Source: Hyphomicrobiales bacterium
GTDB lineage: Bacteria; Pseudomonadota; Alphaproteobacteria; Rhizobiales; Beijerinckiaceae
DNA: 40,800 bases
Direction of reading: 5' to 3'
Assembly (NCBI GenBank): GCA_027487245.1
Contig: JAIYDY010000121.1
Span: forward strand, 1 to 40,800
The position numbers and the translations under genes were made by a program. This document shows positions 1 to 10,264 of this stretch, one piece after another. The notes under the pieces were generated by a model that did no database searches, was not told the DNA's origin, and saw only the letters and a program-made list of their open reading frames with translations. Within the stretch, counting starts at the first letter, position 1. Each line of letters starts with the position of its first letter.

Positions 1-1
1 G

Positions 2-2251
2 CGCTTCGCGCCGGGCGGCTTCCTGCACTACGGGCAAGGCAAGTGGTATCCGGGCGAGACCCTGCCGCGCTGGGCCTTTGGGCTTTACTGGCGCAAGGAT
101 GGCAAGCCGATCTGGCAGGACATGAGCCTGATCGCGCCCGAACCGAAGGCACCACAGAAGGCCAGCGCCGAGGCCGGCCCTGCGCGTGACATCGCCACGC
201 ACGTCGCCCGCCATCTCGGGATCGATCATGACTACGTGCTGCCCGCCTTCGAGGACCCGGCGGTCTGGGTGCTGAAGGAAGGCCAGTTGCCGGCCAACGT
301 CGATCCGCAGAATCCGAAGCTGGCGGACCCAGAAGAGCGGGCCCGCATGGTGCGCGTGTTCGAGCGGGGCCTCAATGCGGCGTCGGGCTATGTGCTGCCG
401 GTCCAGCGCCAGCAGGCCGCGGCCTCCGACCGCCGCTGGCGCTCCGAGCGCTGGGGCCTGAGGCGCGGCAAGCTGTTCCTCGTCCCGGGTGATTCCCCGG
501 TCGGCTATCGGCTGCCGCTCGGCTCGCTGCCCTGGGTCGCGCCGTCCGCCTATCCACATATGCATCCGCAGGACCCGCTGGAGCCGCGCCCGCCGCTGCC
601 GGATGTCGACCCCGCCCATGGCCTTCAGGCGGTTGGCGGCATGACGCCGGAAGCCGGCTCGCCGCTCAGCTTCATCGCCTCGTCAGAGCGCGAGGTGCAG
701 CGCCAGGACCGCGTCGAGCAGGATCTGGAAGCCGACAGCGTGCGCACCGCGCTGTCCGTCGAGATGCGCGATGGTGTGCCGTGCGTGTTCATGCCGCCGG
801 TGGAGAAGATGGAGGACTACCTCGATCTTCTGGCCGCCGTCGAAGCCGCCGCGCGCGCCACCGGAACGCCCGTGCATATCGAGGGCTATGCGCCGCCCTA
901 TGATCCGCGCATCGAGGTCATCAAGGTCACGCCCGATCCCGGCGTGATCGAGGTCAATGTCCAGCCTGCCACCACATGGGGCGAGGCGGTCGCCATCACC
1001 AAGGGGCTGTATGAGGATGCCCGGCAGTCGCGGTTGGGCTGCGACAAGTTCATGGTCGATGGCCGCCACACCGGCACCGGCGGCGGCAACCATGTCGTGA
1101 TTGGCGGGGCAACTCCGCCCGACAGCCCCTTCTTGCGCCGCCCCGATCTGCTCAAAAGCCTGGTGCTCTACTGGCAGCGCCATCCGTCGCTGTCCTACCT
1201 CTTCTCGGGCATGTTCATCGGCCCGACCAGCCAGGCACCGCGCGTCGACGAAGCCCGCCATGATGGGCTCTACGAGCTTGAGATCGCGATGGCGCACGTG
1301 CCTGCGCCGGGGGAGGGCATTGTCGCGCCCTGGATGGTGGACCGCCTGTTCCGCAACCTGCTGATCGACGTGACCGGCAACACCCATCGTTCGGAAATCT
1401 GCATCGACAAGCTCTATTCGCCGGATGGCCCGACGGGCCGGCTCGGGCTGGTCGAGTTCCGCTCTTTCGAAATGCCGCCGGACGCGCGCATGAGCCTTGC
1501 CCAGCAACTGCTGGTCCGGGCGCTGGTGGCCTGGTTCTGGCGTCAACCTCAGACCGGGTCGCTGGTGCGCTGGGGCACGGCGCTGCATGACCGCTTCATG
1601 CTGCCGGCCTTCGTCAATTCCGACTTCCGCGATGTGCTGGCTGACCTCGCCGGCGCGGGCTATGCGTTCGATCCGGTCTGGTTCCAGGCGCAGTCCGAGT
1701 TCCGCTTTCCGTTCTACGGGCAGGTCGAGCATGGCGGCGTGACGCTGGAAATCCGGCAGGCGCTGGAGCCCTGGCATGTCATGGGCGAGACCGGCGCGAT
1801 CGGCGGCACGGTGCGCTATGTCGACAGTTCGGTCGAGCGGCTTCAGGTCAAGGCCAAGGGGCTGGTCCCCGGCCGTCATCTGGTCACCTGCAATGGTCGG
1901 CGCGTGCCGCTCGTCGACATCAGGGGCGGGGAGCACGTCGCCGGCGTGCGCTACAAGGCGTGGCAACCTTCGGCTGGCCTGCACCCGGTGATCCCCGTGC
2001 ATGCGCCGCTGACCTTCGACATCATCGACACCTGGGCCGGCCGCTCCATCGGCGGCTGCGTCTACCATGTGGCCCATCCCGGCGGCCGCAGCTACGACAC
2101 GCTGCCCGTCAATTCCTACGAGGCGGAGGCGCGCCGGCTGGCGCGGTTCGAGGCCATGGGCCACACGCCCGGCCCGATTGCGCTGCCGCCTGTGGAGATC
2201 AACGGCGAGTTTCCCTTGACGCTTGATCTGCGCCGCCCGGTCGGGGTCTGA
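2..2251 (+). CDS. DUF2126 putative amidoligase (transglutaminase-associated), 5' end missing
   Basis: This is the C-terminal two thirds or so of a DUF2126 protein. The frame is open from base 2 and already reads GQGKWYPGE and LPRW before the first in-frame ATG at 122, so that ATG is internal and the gene begins outside the window. Full members of the family are usually near 1100 residues and carry an N-terminal transglutaminase-like domain. The conserved core is visible as [17 protein letters not shown] (about 1050-1100) and [20 protein letters not shown] (about 1204-1263). Pfam describes DUF2126 as a putative amidoligase, and it recurs beside circularly permuted ATP-grasp and transglutaminase genes, as here. 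Its stop lies 6 bp before the next start, so an operon is likely. The biochemical substrate is not known. Family assignment is firm and the function is a prediction. Confidence 0.9.
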   Translation, partial: RFAPGGFLHYGQGKWYPGETLPRWAFGLYWRKDGKPIWQDMSLIAPEPKAPQKASAEAGPARDIATHVARHLGIDHDYVLPAFEDPAVWVLKEGQLPANVDPQNPKLADPEERARMVRVFERGLNAASGYVLPVQRQQAAASDRRWRSERWGLRRGKLFLVPGDSPVGYRLPLGSLPWVAPSAYPHMHPQDPLEPRPPLPDVDPAHGLQAVGGMTPEAGSPLSFIASSEREVQRQDRVEQDLEADSVRTALSVEMRDGVPCVFMPPVEKMEDYLDLLAAVEAAARATGTPVHIEGYAPPYDPRIEVIKVTPDPGVIEVNVQPATTWGEAVAITKGLYEDARQSRLGCDKFMVDGRHTGTGGGNHVVIGGATPPDSPFLRRPDLLKSLVLYWQRHPSLSYLFSGMFIGPTSQAPRVDEARHDGLYELEIAMAHVPAPGEGIVAPWMVDRLFRNLLIDVTGNTHRSEICIDKLYSPDGPTGRLGLVEFRSFEMPPDARMSLAQQLLVRALVAWFWRQPQTGSLVRWGTALHDRFMLPAFVNSDFRDVLADLAGAGYAFDPVWFQAQSEFRFPFYGQVEHGGVTLEIRQALEPWHVMGETGAIGGTVRYVDSSVERLQVKAKGLVPGRHLVTCNGRRVPLVDIRGGEHVAGVRYKAWQPSAGLHPVIPVHAPLTFDIIDTWAGRSIGGCVYHVAHPGGRSYDTLPVNSYEAEARRLARFEAMGHTPGPIALPPVEINGEFPLTLDLRRPVGV

Positions 2252-2257
2252 TCCGGC

Positions 2258-4780
2258 ATGCCCATGTCCCGTCAGGCCGAGTCGCAGCGCAGCAAGGCGG
2301 AACGCCGCCGCGCCCTCTTGGGCAGCTATCAGCCTTTGGCTGGCGTCCACGACGAGTTGATGGACGCTGACGGGCATGTCCGCCCCCAATGGGAGAACCT
2401 GCTCGACGAGTGGACCAACTATGGCCCGGATGAACTGGCCCGCCGGCTGGCGCTGGCCAACCGCCACCTCAGCGATGCCGGCGTCTCGTATCGCGTAAGG
2501 GCCGAATCTGCGCTCGACGACATGCTGTCCGGCGAGCGCTCATGGCCGATGAGCCATCTGCCGCTGCCCATCGCGGAAGATGAGTGGCGTACCATCGAGG
2601 CCGGCGTGATCCAGCGCGCCTCCCTGCTCGAAGCGGTGCTGCGTGACCTCTACGGCCCGGCGCGGCTGGTTGCCGAAGGAGCCCTGCCGGCAGCGGCTGT
2701 GGCTGGAAGCCCGGATTTCCTGCGCCCGCTCAAAGGTGCCGCGGTGCCCGGCGGCCAGCATCTCCAGCTCTATGCCTGCGATCTCGGGCGCGGCCCCGAC
2801 GGCAACTGGTGGGTGCTGGGTGACCGCACGCAGGCGCCTTCCGGGGCTGGCTACGCGCTGGAAAACCGGCTCGCCATGGCACGCGCCTTTCCCGACCTTT
2901 ATCGCTCGATGAATGTCGAGCGGCTGGCCAGCTTCTTCCAGGGTTTCCGCGCCGGCATCGTCTCCGGTGCCAAGCGCGCCGACCCGCGCATCTGCCTGCT
3001 GACGCCCGGGCCGCTCAGCGAAACCTACTTCGAGCAGGCCTATCTGGCGCGCTATCTCGGCTTTCTGCTGGTGGAGGGCAATGATCTGGTGATGCGCAAC
3101 GACATGGTGCATGTGCGCACCATTGCCGGGCTGAAGCGCGCCGACGTGATCTGGCGCCGGATCGATGGCGATTTCGCCGATCCGCTCGAACTCAACGTCG
3201 CCTCGCGCCTTGGGGTGGCGGGCATGCTCCAGGCCATCCGCGCCGAGAATGTGGTCGTCGCCAACGGGCCGGGGTCCGGTGTCGTCGAATCGCGCGCGCT
3301 GATGAGCTTCCTGCCGACACTGTGCCAGACCATCCTGGGCGAAGACTTGCGCCTGCCCAATGTCGCGACCTGGTGGTGCGGCCAGCCGCGCGAGCGCGCC
3401 ACCGTGCTCGACCGGCTGGGAGAGATGGCCATCGCCTCGGCCTTCCGCGCCGACCTGCGCGGATCGAGCAATGGCGAGCCGCTGCTGGTGTCCGAACTGG
3501 ATGCAGCCGCGCGCAAGGATCTCGTGCACGCCATCGAGGCGCGCGGGATCGACTTCGTCGGCCAGGAGGTGGTCAAGATCTCCACCATGCCCGTGCTTGA
3601 TGCGCGCGGCTCGCTTCAGGCGCGGCCCTTCGCCTTGCGCGTCTATGCCACCGCAACGCCAGACGGCTGGCGCGTGATGCCCGGCGGCTTCTGCCGCACC
3701 TCGGACCGGCTCGATGCCCGCGCCGTCACCATGCGCGAAGGAGCGCGCTCGGCCGATGTCTGGGTCCTGTCGCAAAAGCCGGTCGAACAGATCACCTTGC
3801 TGCCCCCGCCGGACCAGATCCAGATCCGCCGCGTGGTCGGCAACCTGCCCAGCCGCGTCGCCGACAACCTGTTCTGGCTTGGCCGCTATCTGGAGCGGGC
3901 CGAGGGCGTGCTGCGCCTGACCCGAACCTTGCTGGGCCGCATGATCGAGACGGACATCCGCATGCCCGGCCAGCAGGATGCGATCAAGCGGCTGTCCGGC
4001 CTGCTCGTCGCCTGGGGCGCAGCGCCCGGTGCCCGTACCCCGCTGCTGCGGCAGGCCTTCACCGCGCTGCATGGGGCCGATCATTATGGCTCTGCGGCGG
4101 CTTGCATCCGCGAGGTCAGGCGCACGGCCTCGGTCACCCGCGAGCGGCTGTCGGTCGATGCCTCGCGGCTGATTGATGACCTGACGAGGCGGCTCGAACG
4201 CGACACCGAGCAGTTGCCCACCGAAGGCGAGGGCTATGAGACGGCTGACCGCGCGCTGAGGGCGTTGGCAGCCTTCGCTGGCCTTGCCGAGGAGAACATG
4301 AACCGCGGCGCAGGCTGGCGCTTCCTCGAAATCGGCCGGCGCGTCGAGCGGGCCGTCACGACCTGCCGCTTTGCCCGCCAGTTCGGCGAGCAGAATGCAA
4401 CTCCTGACTGCCTCGATGTGCTGCTCGACCTGATCGATTCGCAGATCACCTATCGCTCGCGCTATCTCGTCGGCGTCGCTTTCCACCCGGTGATCGACAT
4501 GGTGCTGTTCGACGAATACAACCCGCGCTCCGTCGCCTTCCAGATCGCCCGGATCGATGCCGAGGTCGCGGCATTGCCCACAGTGCGCGAGGACGGGCTG
4601 ATGGAAGCGCCCCGGCGCATCTCGCTGAAATTGTCGGCGGATGTCGCCACAGCCCGCACCGATCAGGTCGACAGGGCCTATGTGCTGTCTGTCGAGCAAC
4701 GCCTGATGGGGCTGTCGGAAGCCGTCGCAAACCGCTATTTCCTGCAAACCGGGGCGGATGCCACCGTCGGGAAGGCGTAA
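2258..4780 (+). CDS. Circularly permuted type 2 ATP-grasp protein fused to an alpha-E domain
   Basis: An 840-residue protein with two parts. Residues about 60-500 match the circularly permuted ATP-grasp domain (DUF404/DUF407), with GDRTQAPSGAGYALENR and LLTPGPLSETYFEQAYLAR as recognisable stretches. Residues about 525-830 are the helical alpha-E domain (DUF403), starting at NLPSRVADNLFWLGRYLERA. In many genomes these two domains are separate neighbouring genes; here they are one polypeptide. ATP-grasp enzymes join a carboxylate to an amine using ATP, and this subgroup is predicted to make a peptide or peptide-like modification together with DUF2126 and transglutaminase partners. Translation may begin at the ATG at 2258 or the one at 2264; neither has a strong ribosome-binding site, which fits coupling to the gene just upstream. 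The peptide product is unknown. Confidence 0.92.
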   Translation: MPMSRQAESQRSKAERRRALLGSYQPLAGVHDELMDADGHVRPQWENLLDEWTNYGPDELARRLALANRHLSDAGVSYRVRAESALDDMLSGERSWPMSHLPLPIAEDEWRTIEAGVIQRASLLEAVLRDLYGPARLVAEGALPAAAVAGSPDFLRPLKGAAVPGGQHLQLYACDLGRGPDGNWWVLGDRTQAPSGAGYALENRLAMARAFPDLYRSMNVERLASFFQGFRAGIVSGAKRADPRICLLTPGPLSETYFEQAYLARYLGFLLVEGNDLVMRNDMVHVRTIAGLKRADVIWRRIDGDFADPLELNVASRLGVAGMLQAIRAENVVVANGPGSGVVESRALMSFLPTLCQTILGEDLRLPNVATWWCGQPRERATVLDRLGEMAIASAFRADLRGSSNGEPLLVSELDAAARKDLVHAIEARGIDFVGQEVVKISTMPVLDARGSLQARPFALRVYATATPDGWRVMPGGFCRTSDRLDARAVTMREGARSADVWVLSQKPVEQITLLPPPDQIQIRRVVGNLPSRVADNLFWLGRYLERAEGVLRLTRTLLGRMIETDIRMPGQQDAIKRLSGLLVAWGAAPGARTPLLRQAFTALHGADHYGSAAACIREVRRTASVTRERLSVDASRLIDDLTRRLERDTEQLPTEGEGYETADRALRALAAFAGLAEENMNRGAGWRFLEIGRRVERAVTTCRFARQFGEQNATPDCLDVLLDLIDSQITYRSRYLVGVAFHPVIDMVLFDEYNPRSVAFQIARIDAEVAALPTVREDGLMEAPRRISLKLSADVATARTDQVDRAYVLSVEQRLMGLSEAVANRYFLQTGADATVGKA

Positions 4781-4786
4781 AGCCAC

Positions 4787-5665
4787 GTGCTCTACAACAT
4801 CCGCCACATCACCACCTACAGCTACAACACGGCTGTGCCCTTCGCGCGCTGCGTGCTGCGCATGTTCCCGCGCGAGGAACCCGGCCAGCGTGTGCTGTCG
4901 CGGCAACTGGTGGTGACGCCACGCCCATCCGAGAGCCGCGAGGGCATCTGCTTCTTCGGCAACCGTGTGGCGACGCTGACCATCGACCAGCCGCACCGGG
5001 CGCTCACGGTCTCGGTCACTTCCCGTGTCGAGGTCATCCATCCGGCGCTTGCCGGCTTCGATCTGTCGCCCTCATGGGAAGCGGTGCGCGAGGAGGCAGC
5101 AGCCGGAGCCGGGCTCGAGCCGGAATCACCGGTGCACTACCTCTATCAGAGCCGTCTTGTGCCGCTCGATGCCGGCGCCCTTGCCTACGCGGCGCAGAGT
5201 TTCCCGCCGGGCCGCTCGATGCTGGTCGGCGCTCGCGACCTGATGGGCCGCATCCATCATGATTTCGTCTACGACCCCAAGGCAACCGTCGTCTCGACGC
5301 CCCTCTCGCAGGCGCTGGAGAACCGGCGCGGCGTCTGCCAGGATTTCGCGCATGTGATGATCGCCGGCCTGCGCGGCCTTGGCCTGCCGGCAGCCTATGT
5401 CAGCGGCTATCTGCGCACCATTCCCCCGCCCGGACAGAAGCGGCTTGAGGGTGCCGATGCCAGCCATGCCTGGGTTTCGGTCTGGTGCGGGCAGGCGCTG
5501 GGCTGGGTCGGGCTCGACCCGACAAACGACATGCTCGCCGGCAATGACCATGTCATCGTGGCACGCGGGCGCGATTATGCCGATGTGTCGCCGCTCGATG
5601 GCGTGATCATCGGCTCAGGCGGCCAATCTATCGATGTGAAGGTCGACGTCGAACCGCTCGGCTGA
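4787..5665 (+). CDS. Transglutaminase-like cysteine peptidase family protein
   Basis: A 292-residue protein with the bacterial transglutaminase N-terminal domain (YNIRHITTYSYNTAV at the start) followed by a transglutaminase core. The catalytic triad is present: Cys184 in RRGVCQDFAH, His227 in SHAWVSVW and Asp244 in GLDPTND. Members of this family either cross-link or, more often in bacteria, hydrolyse amide bonds. No signal peptide or membrane segment is visible, so it is probably cytoplasmic. The start is GTG at 4787, 6 bp after the previous stop, with GGGAAGG about 11 bases upstream. As third gene of the operon it probably acts on the same product as the ATP-grasp and DUF2126 proteins, for example as a peptidase that trims or removes the ligated peptide. 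That role is inferred from context only. Confidence 0.92.
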   Translation: MLYNIRHITTYSYNTAVPFARCVLRMFPREEPGQRVLSRQLVVTPRPSESREGICFFGNRVATLTIDQPHRALTVSVTSRVEVIHPALAGFDLSPSWEAVREEAAAGAGLEPESPVHYLYQSRLVPLDAGALAYAAQSFPPGRSMLVGARDLMGRIHHDFVYDPKATVVSTPLSQALENRRGVCQDFAHVMIAGLRGLGLPAAYVSGYLRTIPPPGQKRLEGADASHAWVSVWCGQALGWVGLDPTNDMLAGNDHVIVARGRDYADVSPLDGVIIGSGGQSIDVKVDVEPLG

Positions 5666-5701
5666 CGTCGCGTCGTGGGCTCTTGGGCTCGAGGATCGCG
5701 G

Positions 5702-7273
5702 TCAGTCGCGCCAGGCGATGCTGGCGTCCTTGCCGAGCAGCTTGGCGAGTTGCTTGAGCCGGTTGGTCACGCGGTCGCTGGCGAGAGAATTCAGGGCGCG
5801 CGGCACCGTCAGGATCACCTTCTTTTCGGTGGACCCCAGCGCCATGCGCGGCAGGATGCCGTTCATCGCGGCAGACAGCAGGAAGGCGACCCGCATCACG
5901 CCGCCGAGAATGCGGGCGCGGTCGAGCAGGCGAGGGCCGGTCAACTCGCGCAAGCGCAGCGAAATCCCGTCTTCCTTGAGGCCTGCATAGCGATAGAACA
6001 CGGCCATCGACAGGTAGGCCCGGCCCGGATGATCGAGCCCGATGAACGCCGCGTGCGCAATCACGTTGAGGCTCTGCTCGCCGCGATAATCGGGGTGGGC
6101 CCGCCAGCCGATATCGGCCAGAAGGCAGGCCGCATGGCGCAGGCGTCGCTCCTCCGGGCTCTCGTCGATGCCGGCGCTGGCGAAGAAGGCATCGACAAAG
6201 CTGATCAGATCGCCGGCATGGGCCGGATCGCGCGAGCGCAGCGTGTTGTAGTCCTCGGCAGCGCACAGCAGCGGATCAAGCGCCCGCTCCGCCGGGTCAA
6301 GCTGTTCGTGCAGCAGACCCTCGCGCACGCCCTGCGCCGAGACCACCACGACCTTGGGCCTGCCGCGCTTGATCAGATGGTCGAGCACCAGCGCGCCATA
6401 GGCGAGCAGCGGGCGGCGGGCTGACGACACCGCCTCGATCTGGTCGAGGATGTCGGCATCCACCCGCTCGACCATGCGCGCGAAATCGGCCACATCGCGG
6501 GCCGGCACCGTGTAGCCGTGCATCACGCTGAGCGGATAATTGGCCTGCCGCTGGTGCAGCTTGGCGAGCGCGCGCCAGGTGCCGCCCACTGCATAGAAGT
6601 TGCGGCCCTTCATCGCCTCGACCTGTGGCAGGTTGTCGAGTTCGTCGCGCACGATCTTCTCGGCGGCCTTGAGCGATCCACCCGAACGGTCGAGCAGGGC
6701 TAGCCCACCAAGCGGCACGCTCACGCCGCTGCCGACGGATGTTCCGGAGACGCTGACGAGTTCGAGCGAACCGCCACCAAGGTCGCCCACGATGCCGTCC
6801 GGTGCGGCAAATCCCGAGATCACGCCCAGCGCGGAGAGGTTTGCTTCCCGGTCGCCGGAGATCAGTTCGATGGGCCGCCCGCAGATTGCCTCGGCCTGCT
6901 CGATAAAGGCCGGCCCGTTGCGCGCATAGCGGGCTGCCGCCGTGGCGATGACCCGCACGTCGCGCACGTCCATGGCCTCCCACAGAATGCGGAACCGCTG
7001 CAGCGCCTTCAGGGCCTTCTCGACGGCGTCGATGGCCAACTCGCCGCTTGAGGCAACGCCCCGCCCAAGCCCGGCCATCTCCTTCTCGTTGAAGATGGGG
7101 GTCGGTGACCGCGACAGATGTTCATAGACGACGAGGCGAACGGAGTTCGAACCGATATCGACAATCGCAACCGGAGCACCGAGGGAGAGGCGGCCATGGG
7201 CCGCGAGACTCTGGGATTCAGCCGCCACGACGGGCGAGGATAAGCGGACTGGAAAGTGCAAGCGATTTACCAC
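5702..7273 (-). CDS. ppx: Exopolyphosphatase, Ppx/GppA family
   Basis: A 523-residue member of the ASKHA fold that removes terminal phosphate from polyphosphate, and possibly also hydrolyses pppGpp. The first phosphate-binding loop is [16 protein letters not shown] (about residues 36-51) and the second is [11 protein letters not shown]. The C-terminal third has the HD-like helical domain typical of long Ppx proteins ([19 protein letters not shown] and [18 protein letters not shown]). The start is GTG at 7273 and overlaps the 3' end of ppk by 56 bp, so the two are translationally linked. There is no closer in-frame ATG before the first phosphate loop. The gene converges with the transglutaminase gene, with 36 bp between stops and no clear terminator. 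Polyphosphate synthesis and breakdown are thus encoded on one message. Confidence 0.93.
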   Translation of the reverse strand: MVNRLHFPVRLSSPVVAAESQSLAAHGRLSLGAPVAIVDIGSNSVRLVVYEHLSRSPTPIFNEKEMAGLGRGVASSGELAIDAVEKALKALQRFRILWEAMDVRDVRVIATAAARYARNGPAFIEQAEAICGRPIELISGDREANLSALGVISGFAAPDGIVGDLGGGSLELVSVSGTSVGSGVSVPLGGLALLDRSGGSLKAAEKIVRDELDNLPQVEAMKGRNFYAVGGTWRALAKLHQRQANYPLSVMHGYTVPARDVADFARMVERVDADILDQIEAVSSARRPLLAYGALVLDHLIKRGRPKVVVVSAQGVREGLLHEQLDPAERALDPLLCAAEDYNTLRSRDPAHAGDLISFVDAFFASAGIDESPEERRLRHAACLLADIGWRAHPDYRGEQSLNVIAHAAFIGLDHPGRAYLSMAVFYRYAGLKEDGISLRLRELTGPRLLDRARILGGVMRVAFLLSAAMNGILPRMALGSTEKKVILTVPRALNSLASDRVTNRLKQLAKLLGKDASIAWRD

Positions 7274-9551
7274 GGCCGGACAGACTTGGGTTTGTCATGA
7301 AGTACTTGTGCGCGTTGAAAGGAGCCTCGCCTTTCGCCGGGACAATGCGTTGCGAAGAGCCATCAGGCAAGATGCGCCAGCTCTGTTCGTTGTCGAGAAG
7401 ATTGGCCATCAGGATCTGGTCGAGGATCTGCTGGTGCACTGTCGGGTTCATGATCGGCATCAGCGTCTCGACGCGCCGGTCAAGGTTGCGCGGCATCAGG
7501 TCGGCGGAGGAGATGTAAAGGTGGGCCTTGGCATGGGGCAGGCCGTGCCCGTTACCGAATGCATAGATGCGGCCATGTTCCAGAAAACGGCCGACGATCG
7601 ACTTGACGCGGATGTTCTGCGACATGCCCTCGACGCCGGGTCGAAGGCAGCAGATGCCGCGCACGATGAAATCGATCTGCACCCCGGCACAGCTGGCCTC
7701 ATACAGCGCGTCGATGATCACTGGGTCGACGAGGCTGTTGCACTTGCCCCAGATTGCTGCCGGCCGCCCGGCCTTCGCATGGGCGATTTCCTCGTGGATA
7801 TGGGTCAGCAGGCGCTTTTTCGCGGTCATCGGCGAGACAGCCATGACCTCCAGTTCCTGCGGCTCGGCATAACCGGAGATGAAGTTGAAGATGCGGGCCA
7901 CGTCACGCCCGATCACCGGATCGGCGGTGAAGAACGAGACGTCGGTGTAGACCCTTGCCGTGATCGGGTGATAATTGCCGGTGCCGACATGGCAATAGGT
8001 GACGAGTTGCGCGCCCTCGCGCCGGACCACCAGCGACAGCTTGGCGTGGGTCTTGAGTTCCAGAAAGCCATAGACGACCTGCACCCCGGCGCGTTCAAGG
8101 TCGCGCGCCCAGCGGATGTTGGCCTCCTCGTCGAAGCGCGCCTTCAGCTCGACCAGCGCCGTGACCGATTTGCCCGCTTCGGCCGCTTCCGCGAGCGCCT
8201 TGACGATGGGTGAGTCCGATGAGGTGCGGTACAGCGTCTGCTTGATCGCCACCACGTTGGGGTCGCGTGCGGCTTGCTGGAGATACTGCACCACCACATC
8301 GAACGATTCGTATGGGTGATGCACCACGATGTCCTTGCGGCGGATCGCAGCGAAGCAGTCGCCGCCATGGTCGCGGATGCGCTCCGGAAAGCGTGCCTCG
8401 TAGCGCTTGAACTTGAGGGCAGGGCGGTCGGCGCCGACCAGTTGGGACAAATCGTTGAGGCCGACCATGCCCTCGATGGCCACCACTTCGGGCGGCTCGA
8501 CCTTGAGTTCACGCACGATCATCGAGCGCAGGCGTTCGGGCATCGAGGCCTCGACCTCAAGCCGGATGACCACGCCGCGCCGCCGCTGCTTGATCATGTT
8601 CTCGAACATGCGGACGAGGTCCTCCGCCTCCTCCTCGATGTCGAGGTCGGTGTCGCGCACCACGCGGAACGAGCCCTGGCCGCGCACCTGGTAGCCCGGA
8701 AACAGCTTGCCCACGAACAGCTCGATCGTGTGTTCGAGCGTGATGAAGCGGTTGGTGCCGCTGCGCGCCACATCGGGCAACTCGATGAACCGGTCGAACC
8801 GCGACGGGATCCGGATCAGCGCCTTGAGATCGCGTCCGTCGCTGGCCCGCGCCAGCTCGAGCGCAATCGTGAAACCAAGGTTGGGGATGAACGGGAACGG
8901 ATGGGCCGGATCGATGGCCAGCGGCGTCAGGACCGGGAAGATGTAGTTCAGGAAATGGTCTTCCAGCCACATCATGTCCTGCCGGGTCACGCCCTTGGGC
9001 TCGATGATGATGATCCCGGCATCGGCCAGATCGCGCCTCAGTTCGTTCCAGCGCCGCTGCTGGTCGCCTGTCAGGGACGCCACCGCGTCGGCCAGTTTTT
9101 CGAGCTGCTCGGCGGGGCTCAGCCCGTCCTCGCTCGGCGTCGTGATGCCGGCCTTGAGCTGCTCGATCAGGCCGGAGACGCGCACCATGAAGAACTCGTC
9201 GAGGTTGCTCGCCGAAATCGACAGGAACCGCAGTTGCTCCAGCAGGGGATGGTTGCGGTTGGAGGCTTCCTCCATCACCCGGCGGTTGAACTGGAGCCAG
9301 GACAGCTCACGGTTCATGAAACGTTTTGGATCGCCCGCCCATGCCGGCTTTGGAGCGGATTTGTCCGGCTTGCCATCGGCAGCAGGAGCGGTCGGCTGGG
9401 GGACGGATTCATTCGTCGGGTTCAGCTTGCTGGCCTCTGCCGTGCCGGCCTCGTCCTTGGTGCTCACGTGCTGCCCCTTGCCGCGTTCTCTTGCAGGTGC
9501 CGATCCCTTTGCTACACGGGTGTGACGATCTGACGACATGGCCCCTGTCAC
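7218..9551 (-). CDS. ppk: Polyphosphate kinase 1
   Basis: A 777-residue enzyme that reversibly makes polyphosphate from ATP. The conserved core begins at [16 protein letters not shown]. The histidine that becomes phosphorylated lies in [19 protein letters not shown], and the second conserved histidine lies in [30 protein letters not shown] is also typical. The N-terminal 75 residues or so are Ala/Pro/Lys-rich and look disordered, which makes the protein longer than the usual 690-720 residues. The likely start is the GTG at 9551, which forms a GTGA overlap with the hdaA stop and implies translational coupling; an ATG four codons later is possible. It sits between hdaA and ppx in a tightly packed operon. 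Confidence 0.95.
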   Translation of the reverse strand: MTGAMSSDRHTRVAKGSAPARERGKGQHVSTKDEAGTAEASKLNPTNESVPQPTAPAADGKPDKSAPKPAWAGDPKRFMNRELSWLQFNRRVMEEASNRNHPLLEQLRFLSISASNLDEFFMVRVSGLIEQLKAGITTPSEDGLSPAEQLEKLADAVASLTGDQQRRWNELRRDLADAGIIIIEPKGVTRQDMMWLEDHFLNYIFPVLTPLAIDPAHPFPFIPNLGFTIALELARASDGRDLKALIRIPSRFDRFIELPDVARSGTNRFITLEHTIELFVGKLFPGYQVRGQGSFRVVRDTDLDIEEEAEDLVRMFENMIKQRRRGVVIRLEVEASMPERLRSMIVRELKVEPPEVVAIEGMVGLNDLSQLVGADRPALKFKRYEARFPERIRDHGGDCFAAIRRKDIVVHHPYESFDVVVQYLQQAARDPNVVAIKQTLYRTSSDSPIVKALAEAAEAGKSVTALVELKARFDEEANIRWARDLERAGVQVVYGFLELKTHAKLSLVVRREGAQLVTYCHVGTGNYHPITARVYTDVSFFTADPVIGRDVARIFNFISGYAEPQELEVMAVSPMTAKKRLLTHIHEEIAHAKAGRPAAIWGKCNSLVDPVIIDALYEASCAGVQIDFIVRGICCLRPGVEGMSQNIRVKSIVGRFLEHGRIYAFGNGHGLPHAKAHLYISSADLMPRNLDRRVETLMPIMNPTVHQQILDQILMANLLDNEQSWRILPDGSSQRIVPAKGEAPFNAHKYFMTNPSLSGRGKSLALSSPLILARRGG

Positions 9552-10264
9552 TCCGCTGCCGCAAGCTGGTCGGCATATTCTGAGGCGAAGGCCCGCGTGA
9601 CACGGCGGCCGCGCTCGAGCGAGGCCCGGTCGATGGCATGTACCACCGCCCGTGCCTGGGCGAAAGAGCGCGGAATGCGCAGCGCCACCGCGTCGATCAC
9701 GCCGGTGTCGACGATCAGTTGCCTGTCGAGGAAAAGCTTGACCAGGACGGCCTTGAGCAGGGCGTCATCCGGCGGCTGGATGCGCACTGATGGCGCAAGT
9801 CGCAGCCGCGAGATCAGGTCCGGCGTGTGTAGGCCCCAGGCATCGGGCGCAGTCCTTGCGGTCAGGATCACACCGCCCGCCCGGGCTCGCATCAGGTTCA
9901 AGAGATGAAACAGCGCCGCCTCGTCATGCGGTCCGCGCTCGCAATCCTCGATCACCAGGGCCCCGCCGGAGCTGAGTTCCGGCACGCGTTGCGCGGTCAC
10001 GGCACTGGCCGGCACGCGCCAGGCATGCGAGCGGGTGGCCCAGATGGCAGCCAGATGTGTCTTGCCGGAACCTTCCGGCCCGATCAGCACCAGCGCCGGA
10101 TCGGCCCAGCCCGGCCAGCTTTCGATCAGCGTGTAGGCATCCTCGTTGGACGGACCGATCAGGAAATCCTCCGCCCCGTAGCTCGGCTCGCCAGCCAGAT
10201 CGAGCGCCAGTTGCGCAGGCCGCGCCCGGACCGCGTTGCGGTGTGCGGGCCACAGCTCAGCCAT
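9548..10264 (-). CDS. hdaA: HdaA-type DnaA-related regulatory inactivator
   Basis: A 238-residue AAA+ protein related to DnaA but lacking the DNA-binding domain. The N-terminus carries QLALDL (residues 18-23), which fits the beta sliding-clamp binding motif of Hda proteins. The Walker A loop is GPEGSGKTH, and the Walker B region (ALVIEDCE) keeps acidic residues. In alphaproteobacteria HdaA binds the clamp and stimulates ATP hydrolysis by DnaA, limiting re-initiation of replication. The frame is open further upstream, but the ATG at 10264 is chosen because it overlaps the end of the preceding gene by 8 bp and gives the family's usual length. The stop overlaps the ppk GTG start. Its neighbours (CDP-alcohol transferase, PerM-type protein, ppk, ppx) form an order I recall from several Hyphomicrobiales. 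Confidence 0.88.
   Translation of the reverse strand: MAELWPAHRNAVRARPAQLALDLAGEPSYGAEDFLIGPSNEDAYTLIESWPGWADPALVLIGPEGSGKTHLAAIWATRSHAWRVPASAVTAQRVPELSSGGALVIEDCERGPHDEAALFHLLNLMRARAGGVILTARTAPDAWGLHTPDLISRLRLAPSVRIQPPDDALLKAVLVKLFLDRQLIVDTGVIDAVALRIPRSFAQARAVVHAIDRASLERGRRVTRAFASEYADQLAAAE

Noticed and set aside
2540..5041. An 833-codon open frame on the - strand across two + strand genes (similar long antisense frames at 683-2467 and 17698-19617)
   Set aside because: They are antisense to well-recognised proteins. Their products are rich in Arg, Gln, His and Asp with no domain pattern, as expected for shadow frames in GC-rich DNA.
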